A stretch of 14,800 bases of DNA, taken from NCBI GenBank assembly GCA_002413395.1, contig DHWX01000075.1, forward strand, positions 26,419 through 41,218. The letters are read 5' to 3'. Under the pieces are notes generated by a model. The model worked only from the letters and a program-made list of their open reading frames with translations. It searched no databases and was not told where the DNA came from. How positions within the stretch are numbered: the stretch's first letter is position 1; each line of letters starts with the position of its first letter. Position numbers and translations under genes: made by a program. This DNA is from Polaromonas sp. UBA5171. GTDB taxonomy: Bacteria; Pseudomonadota; Gammaproteobacteria; Burkholderiales; Burkholderiaceae_C. Shown in pieces: positions 1 to 8,711 of the stretch.

Positions 1-329
1 GCATTGTGCAGGGCGAGCCCTTCTTTCGGCAATGCGAAGCGCCGGGCGAGCCCAATAGCGAAACGCATGTTGATGTGCTTGAAGTCAAAGGCGACCGGGC
101 GCTGTATACCTTAAGCCCGGTCACCGGCAGAAAGCACCAGTTGCGTGTACACATGAATGCGCTGGGCCTGCCCATTCTCAATGACCGGATGTATCCGCCG
201 GTTCACCCCACCCCGGATGACGACTACGCGCGTCCCCTGCAATTACTGGCACAGTCGATTGCCTTTGAAGACCCGGTCACCGGGCAGTCACGGCAATTTG
301 AAAGCCGGTTCCGCTTGTGGCTGGCCTGA
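1..329 (+). CDS. RluA-family pseudouridine synthase, C-terminal fragment (5' end outside window)
   Basis: The frame is open from the window's first bases and ends at TGA 327-329, leaving about 109 residues. This is the C-terminal part of an RluA-type pseudouridine synthase, which isomerises specific uridines in rRNA or tRNA. The evidence is the family's conserved C-terminal block: PVTGRKHQLRVHMNALGLPI followed by NDRMYP (codons at roughly 115-200). The catalytic Asp motif (HRLD-type) would lie upstream of the window and is not seen. It is the only intact plus-strand gene on the left side and runs head-on into the decayed transglutaminase-like gene. The RNA target cannot be told from this fragment. 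Family assignment is confident; the exact paralogue is not. Confidence 0.85.
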   Translation, partial: IVQGEPFFRQCEAPGEPNSETHVDVLEVKGDRALYTLSPVTGRKHQLRVHMNALGLPILNDRMYPPVHPTPDDDYARPLQLLAQSIAFEDPVTGQSRQFESRFRLWLA

Positions 330-354
330 ACCGGGTGTTGGCGGCCCACCCACA

Positions 355-1225
355 AGCCTTGATTTCTTGGGCCGTGATCTGGTACTTGAAGTCATCCGGC
401 GCATAAGAGTCAAAACGCCCGGCCGCGTTTTCGGCAACGGGGTACATGAAGAAATGAACTTTCTCGCCGCTACCTAGGCAAGACCACATCGCTGGCCGTG
501 TTGTAAGCCATCCAGTTGCCTTCCCAGCCACCAAACAGCGCCTTGTTCACCCGTGGCCACCACGGGGTTGTTGGTGTTCTTGATCCGCTGCGCGGTTTCC
601 AGACGCATGACCTTGACCACGTCGGCCGGGTCCATCGCTACCCAGCCGTAGCCCTTGAGGTAAACCTCTGAGCGGCAGTGCTGCGCGCGCTTGAGGCTGT
701 CAGGGTTGCCCGACAGCTCCTTGTAGCCAAACGCCGAGGGCACCAGACGAATGCCATACACGTCGCGCGCGGGCACACCCACAGCGCGGCACAGCCCAAC
801 AAACAGCGCGTTCAGGTCAGCACTTGCCGCCGAGGTTGACGGTTTCCAGCATGGTCTGGATATCGCCTTCGCCGCAGCCACGCACCTTCGGCTCGCGGTA
901 GGCATTGGCGACGCTCCAGTCGTAAAATTTTTGGACTTTTTCAACATCGGTTTTGGCCCCTGGGTGGCTGCCAACGCGGTCTTGCGCACGATGCCGTCGG
1001 TCGGGATGAAGGCCGAAGGCTGGGCGAAAAAAAACGCAAGGTGTCAGCATCTTCAGCCGCAACGGTTTTTTGTGACCAGTCCACCGAACGGTTTTGCGTC
1101 TGCACGCGGCTGCTCAGCAGGGCAGACGGCTGGGCTTCTCTGGCGGCAAATTCAACGTACAGCATTTTCGCCTCAAGGCCCCTCAAGTATCGCCGCAGCA
1201 AATATCGCTTTCCTGATGGACAGGC
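355..1225 (-). pseudogene. Transglutaminase-like cysteine peptidase superfamily protein, decayed or frame-broken
   Basis: Fragments of one protein are spread over all three minus frames. Read downstream they are: AKMLYVEFAAREAQ..VDWSQKTVAAEDADTLRFF (about 1170-1035); PSAFIPTDGIVRKTALAATQG (about 1020-960); TDVEKVQKFYDWSVANAYRE to NLGGKC (about 950-825); ADLNALFVGLCRAVGVPARD to NTNNPVVATGEQG (about 822-545); WEGNWMAYNTASDVVLPR (about 525-476); and GSGEKVHFFMYPVAENAAGR to ITAQEIKA (about 474-355). The transglutaminase-like triad is recognisable: Cys in GGKC, His in QHCRSEVYL, Asp in AMDPADV. Frame changes lie near 1030 (8-A run), 951-960, 825 (looks like loss of 2 bases), 541 and 475. The expected N-terminal ~100 residues, including the export signal, are missing. 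The last frame runs on to a stop at 277, past the likely natural end. Relatives are usually periplasmic. Function here is probably lost unless the breaks are sequencing errors. Confidence 0.75.
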
Positions 1226-1586
1226 TTAGATCGTCATCCAAAGCGGGAGCAATTCTGCCATCAGCTTTTTCGCCGCGTTGCTGGTCCAGTCGATCTCTCC
1301 CTGCCAGCGATCTGCTGCAGCATCGGCATTTCGGCACGGCATGGCTCGCACCAACTGGCCCAGAAATTGAGCAATACCGCCCGACCTCGCAGCTCGGCCA
1401 GGCACAAGATTTTTCCCGTAGCGTCCACTAGGCCAAACATCACTACTGGGCCGGACCATTGGGATACCTCATACCCAGACCCGGCAGCTCTTGCGCGCCC
1501 GCCTCGGGCAAGGCAACGGTGCCGACGGCGGCAAGCGCACCTTGCAGGAAATGGCGGCGGCCAGAAAACGCTGCAGGCGTGGGCAA
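1226..1586 (-). pseudogene. TlpA/thioredoxin-like periplasmic protein, frame-broken with internal deletion
   Basis: One frame starting at a possible TTG (1586-1584) encodes a twin-arginine-like signal with GRRHFLQGALAAVGTVALPE followed by AGAQ (about 1566-1495). It hits TAG just after. A second frame carries the TlpA core: LAELRGRAVLLNFWASWCEPC then RAEMPMLQQIAG (about 1405-1290), with the CEPC redox motif. A third frame gives the family-like C-terminal tail GEIDWTSNAAKKLMAELL, ending at TAA (1228-1226). About 80 residues of thioredoxin fold expected between MPMLQQIA and GEIDW are absent, so this is more than a simple frame error. Intact relatives are exported thiol:disulfide oxidoreductases used in thiol or haem maturation. 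It lies 8 bp downstream of maeB's stop and directly upstream of the transglutaminase-like remnant, so the three were probably co-transcribed. Confidence 0.7.
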
Positions 1587-1594
1587 GAAAAGCC

Positions 1595-3908
<2,314 letters not shown>

Positions 3909-3979
3909 GTTGACTATTTCCTTGTAACCTACTGACACATCCGTTGTGCGGCACATTCACTATAGCCGTCTGACAAAAA

Positions 3980-5605
3980 CTAAATATCTTCGGGCACCAT
4001 TTTGATGGCACCGCACGGGCACTCGGCCACACAGATGCCGCAACCCTTGCAATAGTCGTAATTGAAGTCAAAGCCCTTGCCTGGGCCATGCTTGATGACA
4101 GCGTTGTCCGGGCAGACGCCGTAGCAGTTGTCGCACTCAAAGCAGTTGCCACAGGACAGGCAGCGCCGCGCTTCGAACAGCGCATTGCTTTCATCAAGCC
4201 CGCCCTGCACTTCCTCAAAGGTGGACTGACGCCGGATGATGTCGAGGATGGGCCGAACCGTCTTGGGCGCATCGCTGTAATACCAGGTGTTGAGCATGTC
4301 AAAGCCAGCCAGTTCATGCCTGGGCGGCGTTGCATGCACACTAGCGCGCAGCCAAGCGTCAATATTGCGCGCCGCCTTCTTGCCGTGCCCGATGGCCACG
4401 GTGACGTTGCGTTCGGCCGGCACCATGTCGCCGCCTGCAAAGATGCCGGCGTGGCCGGTCATCATGTTGGCATCAATCCGCACCACGCCATCTTTCACCG
4501 CCAGACCCGGCACGCCTTCGATCAGCGACAAGTCCACATCCTGTCCCAGCGCCAGCACCACGGAGTCGGCCTCCAGCGTCTCGAATTCTCCGGTGGGTTG
4601 CGGAAAGCCCTTGTCGTCGAGCACCATTTTCTCCACGGTAATCGACAATTTTCCGGCCTGCTTGATGGTGGACAGCCACTTGATCAGCACGCCTTCCTGC
4701 AATGCTTCTTCCACCTCGAAGTCGTGCGCCGGCATTTTTTCGCGGGTGCGCCGATAGACAATGATGGCCTCCGCGGCACCCAGGCGCCTGGCGGTGCGGG
4801 CCACATCAATCGCGGTGTTGCCACCGCCATAGACCACCACCCGGCGGCCCAGCATGGGCTTGTCCTCGCCCTCCATGGAGCGCAGCACCGACACCGCATC
4901 GAGCACTTTGGCCGAGTCGCCAGCCGGAATGAACGCACGCTTGGCGATGTGCGCGCCAACAGCCAAGAACACGGCGTCAAAGCCGCCTTGCACTTTTGAT
5001 TCGAGCACGTTGGTCACTTTGGTGCTGTAGTTGATGCGCACACCCAGCTCCACGATCCGTTGCACCTCGGCGTCAAGCACCTGGCGCGGCAGACGGTATT
5101 GGGGAATGCCAAAACGCATCATGCCACCGGGCAGGGGCCCCGCTTCATGCACCGTGACCTGATGCCCCATGCGCGTCAAGTGATAAGCAGCGGAAAGGCC
5201 CGAAGGCCCGGCACCCACCACCAGCACCTTTTTGCCCGAAGCGGCCGCTGCAGGCGCCAGCTTCCAGCCCTGCGCGATGGCCTGGTCACCCAAAAAACGC
5301 TCCACCGAATTGATGCCTACCGGTGCATCCAGTTGACCACGATTGCAGGCACCCTCGCAGGTGTGATAGCAGACGCGGCCCATGATGGCGGGAAGCGGAT
5401 TGTCTTCAACCAGCACGCGCCAAGCTTGCTGATAGTCGCCCGACTCGGCATGAAACAGCCAGGCCTGGATGTTTTCGCCCGCCGGGCACTGGTGGTTGCA
5501 GGGCGGTAGGCGGCTCAGGTACACCGGGCGCGAGGTGCGCCAGGAACCCGTGTGATTCGCCAGCGAGGTACCCACATCGAGCGTGATGGCAAATGGCTTT
5601 TCCAT
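3980..5605 (-). CDS. GltD-like NAD(P)H:acceptor flavoprotein with C-terminal 2[4Fe-4S] ferredoxin domain (electron partner of Por)
   Basis: A 541-residue protein. The start ATG 5605-5603 is chosen because GGAGA precedes it at good spacing and it follows porB's TGA by 2 bases. The N-terminal GltD-type Fe-S segment has PPCNHQCPAGENI (Cys about 36 and 40) and GRVCYHTCEGACNRG. An FAD dinucleotide site follows (KKVLVVGAGPSGLSAAYHL, about residue 130), then an NAD(P) site (RVVVYGGGNTAIDVARTA, about 265), then the closing FAD motif GIFAGGDMV. The C-terminus holds two 4Fe-4S motifs: CLSCGNCFECDNCYGVCP and CKGCGICVAECPCG. Relatives are the small subunit of glutamate synthase and the flavoprotein partner of 2-oxoglutarate:NADP+ oxidoreductase in Azoarcus. 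Because the operon has no separate PorD ferredoxin, I infer that this protein takes electrons from PorB and passes them to NAD(P)+, or runs in reverse. No large glutamate synthase subunit is nearby, which argues against a role as gltD itself. Confidence 0.88.
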   Translation of the reverse strand: MEKPFAITLDVGTSLANHTGSWRTSRPVYLSRLPPCNHQCPAGENIQAWLFHAESGDYQQAWRVLVEDNPLPAIMGRVCYHTCEGACNRGQLDAPVGINSVERFLGDQAIAQGWKLAPAAAASGKKVLVVGAGPSGLSAAYHLTRMGHQVTVHEAGPLPGGMMRFGIPQYRLPRQVLDAEVQRIVELGVRINYSTKVTNVLESKVQGGFDAVFLAVGAHIAKRAFIPAGDSAKVLDAVSVLRSMEGEDKPMLGRRVVVYGGGNTAIDVARTARRLGAAEAIIVYRRTREKMPAHDFEVEEALQEGVLIKWLSTIKQAGKLSITVEKMVLDDKGFPQPTGEFETLEADSVVLALGQDVDLSLIEGVPGLAVKDGVVRIDANMMTGHAGIFAGGDMVPAERNVTVAIGHGKKAARNIDAWLRASVHATPPRHELAGFDMLNTWYYSDAPKTVRPILDIIRRQSTFEEVQGGLDESNALFEARRCLSCGNCFECDNCYGVCPDNAVIKHGPGKGFDFNYDYCKGCGICVAECPCGAIKMVPEDI

Positions 5606-5607
5606 GT

Positions 5608-6600
5608 TCAATTCTCCAGCAGGCCGAAGCGGCGGATATTGCGGTCGGCAATAGCTTGCAGCCGGGCAATGGTTTCGACATCTGGTTTCGCGCCGAACAG
5701 ATGGGCAAAACGCCTTTGCGGCTTGAGGTAGTCCTCAATCGGCACGCGACGGCGAATTTTTGAAACGCCGGTGACTTCGCCACGCTCGGCTTCAAACACC
5801 GGGAAAAAGCCGCTTTCATGTGCCAGCCGGGCCAGCCGGATGGTGTCATGCGACGCCGCGCCCCAGCCCAGCGGGCAAGGCACAAAGATGTGAATGTAGC
5901 GCGCGCCATGAATCGACATCGCCTTGGTGACCTTGTATTCCAGATCATGCAGATCAGCCACGGTGGCGGTGGCCACATAGGGAATCTCATGTGCCATGGC
6001 GATCTGCGGCAGATTCTTGCCCTGCCCAAACACGTTGCCCGGATGCGGCCCCACCGGCATGGTGGTGGCGGTGCGCGCTGCGGGTGGTGTGGCCGATGAA
6101 CGCTGCACTCCGGTGTTCATGTAGGCTTCGTTGTCATAGCAGATGTAGAGCACATCGTCATTGCGCTCGAACATGCCAGACAGGCAGCCAAAGCCGATGT
6201 CCGTGGTACCGCCGTCGCCGCCCTGGGCCACCACGCGCACGTCGCCGCGGCCCTTGACGCGCATGGCCGCCGCGATGCCGGTGGCCACCGCCGCCGTGTT
6301 GCCAAACAGCGAGTGAATCCAGGGCATCTGCCAGGAGGTTTCGGGGTAAGGGGTGGAAAACACCTCCAGGCACCCGGTGGCGTTGGCGGCAATCAACTGG
6401 CCGTGGCTCGCTTTCATGGCTGCGTCAATGGCATAGCGCGCACCCAGCGCCTCGCCACAACCCTGACAGGCGCGGTGGCCGGAGTTGAGCGAGTTGCTGC
6501 GTTCGGTATTGGCCTGCACGCTGCGCTGCTCGGCGCCAAGCAGGCGGTTACCGACGGTGAAGGTACCGGTTTGATAAAACTTGACGACGGTCTGGTCCAT
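5608..6600 (-). CDS. porB: Pyruvate(2-oxoacid):ferredoxin oxidoreductase beta subunit (TPP-binding)
   Basis: 330 residues starting at ATG 6600 (MDQTVVKFYQ), with AAAGG upstream. The beta subunit holds thiamine diphosphate and the proximal 4Fe-4S cluster. Four candidate cluster cysteines are present: C45 and C48 (RACQGCGEALG), C77 (NATGCLEVF) and C242 (IFVPCPLGWG). The TPP/Mg motif begins at GGDGGTTDIGFG (about 127-138) and closes with CYDNEAYMNTG (Asn 157). The C-terminal VPIEDYLKPQRRFAHL resembles the extension typical of pyruvate- and isovalerate-type PorB and is less like KorB. The frame is intact and ends with TGA 5610-5608, two bases before the flavoprotein start, so the two are probably translationally coupled. 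It forms the catalytic core with PorA and PorG. Pyruvate is the preferred substrate call, but branched-chain 2-oxoacids cannot be excluded. Confidence 0.92.
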   Translation of the reverse strand: MDQTVVKFYQTGTFTVGNRLLGAEQRSVQANTERSNSLNSGHRACQGCGEALGARYAIDAAMKASHGQLIAANATGCLEVFSTPYPETSWQMPWIHSLFGNTAAVATGIAAAMRVKGRGDVRVVAQGGDGGTTDIGFGCLSGMFERNDDVLYICYDNEAYMNTGVQRSSATPPAARTATTMPVGPHPGNVFGQGKNLPQIAMAHEIPYVATATVADLHDLEYKVTKAMSIHGARYIHIFVPCPLGWGAASHDTIRLARLAHESGFFPVFEAERGEVTGVSKIRRRVPIEDYLKPQRRFAHLFGAKPDVETIARLQAIADRNIRRFGLLEN

Positions 6601-6616
6601 GGTTTGCCTTTCTGTT

Positions 6617-6645
6617 GGGGACAGATCATGCTTAGGTCTGTCCCC
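6617..6645. repeat. Perfect 9-bp inverted repeat (hairpin) between porA and porB
   Basis: GGGGACAGA at 6617-6625 and TCTGTCCCC at 6637-6645 are exact reverse complements around an 11-base loop. They fill most of the 53-bp gap between porA's stop and porB's start. No T-run follows on either strand, so it does not look like an intrinsic terminator. It resembles REP-type elements (GGGGACAGA arms). Possible roles are an mRNA processing or stability hairpin setting the PorA:PorB ratio, or a mobile REP sequence that landed in the gap. Confidence 0.75.
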
Positions 6646-6653
6646 GCAAGGTT

Positions 6654-7907
6654 TCAGGATATTCGCGATGCCACGGTGCCAATGTCGCGCAGAATGCCCT
6701 CTGCCACCGGCCCCGAGCGGCGCTGCTTTTTCTCGCGATCCAGCACCCGGTTCACGATGCCCCAGTCGAGGTCCAGGAAGGTCAGCAGTTCGAGTTTGTC
6801 GGCCATCGCATCGAGCAGCATCTTGTGCAGCGAGGCCTTGGTGATGGCGCGTCCGCCCAGCCCGGCCACGACCGACAGCACCGTCTGCGGCCGGTTGCGC
6901 ACGGCACTGCGCACGTCACGCGACACAATCCCGCCAATGCCCACCGCAAAGCATTTCTCCACCACTACGATGCGTTTGGCGGTAGCGGTGGCGTCGCGGA
7001 TGGCGGAAATCGGGAACGGCCGGAACGAGGTAATGCCCAGCACACCGATCTTGATGCCCTCCTCGCGCATTTCGTCCACCGTGTCCTTGATGGTGCCCAG
7101 CACCGAGCCGAGTGCAATGACGATGGTTTCGGCATCCTCAAGGCGGTAAGGTTTGATCAGACCACCCGAATCGCGCCCGAATAGCTGCCTGAATTCCCCG
7201 GCAATCCGCGGCATCAGATCGAGCGCCTGCAACTGCTTGGCATGCGCCAGATAGCGCACTTCGGTAAAGGCCTCGGGGCCGACCATGGCACCAATCGTGA
7301 CGGGAGCATTCGGGTCAAGTACCTGGCGCGGCTCATAGGGCGGCAGGTAGCGATCAACCTGCGTCTGCTCGGGCACGTCGATGCGCTCGTAGGCATGCGT
7401 CAGGATGAAACCATCCATGCAGACCATCACCGGCAGCGACAATTCCTCGGCGATGCGAAAGGCCTGAATGTGCAGGTCAAGCGCTTCCTGGTTGGTTTCG
7501 GCAAACATCTGGATCCAGCCCGCGTCGCGCATCGACATGCTGTCGGTGTGGTCGTTCCAGATATTGATGGGCGCGCCAATGGCGCGATTGGCCACCGTCA
7601 TGACAATCGGCAGGCCCAGCCCGGACGCGTTATAGACGGCCTCGGCCATGAACAGCAAGCCCTGGCTGGCAGTGGCCGTGTAGGCGCGCGCACCCGCAGC
7701 AGAGGCCCCGATGGCAACGCTCAAGGCGGCAAACTCCGACTCCACATTGATGAACTCGCAATCGGCCAGCGCACCGGATTTGACCATCTCGCCCAAGCCT
7801 TCAACAATGTGCGTCTGCGGAGAAATCGGGTAGGCGCAAATGACCTCGGGGCGGCTCATGGCCACGGCCAGCGCCACAGCATGTGAACCTTCGCATTGTT
7901 CAAGCAT
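6654..7907 (-). CDS. porA: Pyruvate(2-oxoacid):ferredoxin oxidoreductase alpha subunit
   Basis: 417 residues from ATG 7907-7905 (MLEQCEGSHAVALAVAMSRP). GGAGG lies six bases upstream. A longer open frame reaches 7949 but lacks a comparable site and would lie deep inside porG. Signatures of the PorA family are VICAYPISPQTHIVEGLGEM, EFAALSVAIGASAAGARAYTA, TASQGLLFMAEAVYNASGLG, NRAIGAPINIWNDHTDSMSMRD and GWIQMFAETNQEALD. This is the pattern of the alpha subunit of four-subunit pyruvate synthases. The C-terminal half carries the transketolase-C-like domain (IVIALGSVLGTIKDTVDEMR; GVLGITSFRPFP; VVVEKCFAVGIGG). The start overlaps porG's stop by 8 bases (ATGCTTGA), a typical coupling arrangement. The frame is intact and nothing is missing. 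Confidence 0.93.
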   Translation of the reverse strand: MLEQCEGSHAVALAVAMSRPEVICAYPISPQTHIVEGLGEMVKSGALADCEFINVESEFAALSVAIGASAAGARAYTATASQGLLFMAEAVYNASGLGLPIVMTVANRAIGAPINIWNDHTDSMSMRDAGWIQMFAETNQEALDLHIQAFRIAEELSLPVMVCMDGFILTHAYERIDVPEQTQVDRYLPPYEPRQVLDPNAPVTIGAMVGPEAFTEVRYLAHAKQLQALDLMPRIAGEFRQLFGRDSGGLIKPYRLEDAETIVIALGSVLGTIKDTVDEMREEGIKIGVLGITSFRPFPISAIRDATATAKRIVVVEKCFAVGIGGIVSRDVRSAVRNRPQTVLSVVAGLGGRAITKASLHKMLLDAMADKLELLTFLDLDWGIVNRVLDREKKQRRSGPVAEGILRDIGTVASRIS

Positions 7908-8487
7908 GGGGAGCCTCCGCGAGTTTTCCCTGTTCCTTGGCGCTGTCAAACGCCTCGCGCGCGGCGGCCATGTTGCCCTGCGCGATGCTACCGCGAAACT
8001 TCTGCTGGATCGCCGCCTGCACGGCTTGCAGGCTGATGAGTTGGCTCAGGGCAGCGAAGGCGCCTAGCAGTGGCACATTCGGCACGGCACGCTGAACATG
8101 TTTGATGGCCAGTTCGGTGGCCGGAACCGTCAGCAAACGTTCCGGTTTGAAGTCCTTGACAAACTCGCCCAGACCGAGCTGGTCAAAGCTGCGGATGGTG
8201 TTGATCAGGATGTAACCACCCTTCTTCAGGCCACTGAACACGTCCACCTGATGCAGTAAGGTGGGGTCTTGAATAATGAGCGCGTCGGGCTCCATGATGG
8301 GCTCGCGCAGACGAATTTCCTTGTCGTCCATGCGACAAAACGCCACCACCGGCGCGCCCGTGCGTTCGGAACCAAAACTGGGGAAAGCCTGGGCATGCCG
8401 ACCGCCCAGAAAGGCCGCGATTGACAACATCTCCGCGCCAGTCACCACGCCCTGGCCGCCACGTCCGTGAATTCGTACCTGGAACAT
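7900..8487 (-). CDS. porG: Pyruvate(2-oxoacid):ferredoxin oxidoreductase gamma subunit
   Basis: 195 residues starting at ATG 8487 (MFQVRIHGRGGQGVVTGAEM). The GRGGQGV loop at residues 8-14 is the hallmark of the gamma subunit, as are the following AFPSFGSERTGAPVVAFCR and EPDALIIQDPTLL segments. In four-subunit enzymes this chain closes over the CoA and TPP site. It is the first gene of the por operon, so the operon's promoter should lie in 8488-8711. It overlaps porA by 8 bases at its end. Length matches the family norm of about 180-200 residues. Confidence 0.93.
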   Translation of the reverse strand: MFQVRIHGRGGQGVVTGAEMLSIAAFLGGRHAQAFPSFGSERTGAPVVAFCRMDDKEIRLREPIMEPDALIIQDPTLLHQVDVFSGLKKGGYILINTIRSFDQLGLGEFVKDFKPERLLTVPATELAIKHVQRAVPNVPLLGAFAALSQLISLQAVQAAIQQKFRGSIAQGNMAAAREAFDSAKEQGKLAEAPHA

Positions 8488-8711
8488 CTCGCGCCTTTCA
8501 TCGGCCGGGACTGCCGCAACGCAGTCGTGCGAAACACATGCCCCGGTAACCCCGATGATGCCGCATCAGCCAAACCAGTTCTTGATATGCATCAGGGATT
8601 AACGCGATGGTCTGACGTTGCAGCGCCGCCCGGCTTTACCCTGAAAAATTTACAAAATATACACCCAGCCCATATGAAATATTTAAAGCATGCTACTATT
8701 TCAATAGCAAA
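8488..8711 (-). promoter_or_regulatory. 224-bp gap between alaS and porG: probable por operon leader, AT-rich palindromic stretch
   Basis: No gene is seen here. About 8640-8711 is strikingly AT-rich against its surroundings. It contains AAATATTT (8678-8685 area), the 8-bp palindrome AGCATGCT (8687-8694) and CTATT-TC-AATAG (8696-8707), the last starting four bases after the alaS stop. The CTATT/AATAG hairpin is too weak and lacks the T-run for a standard terminator. A TATATT box (minus strand, about 8657-8662) could be a -10 for por, but I see no matching -35, so a classical sigma-70 promoter cannot be assigned. An activator-dependent or alternative-sigma promoter would fit an oxygen- or redox-regulated operon; that is inference. 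Confidence 0.35.

Noticed and set aside
4088..4999. 303-codon plus-strand open frame
   Set aside because: Antisense to the GltD-like flavoprotein gene, with no recognisable motif.
6617..6645. Rho-independent terminator after porA
   Set aside because: The stem is not followed by a T-run on either strand, and porB must be co-expressed with porA.
6313..7149. 278-codon plus-strand open frame
   Set aside because: Antisense to porB/porA; its composition is a shadow of the opposite strand.
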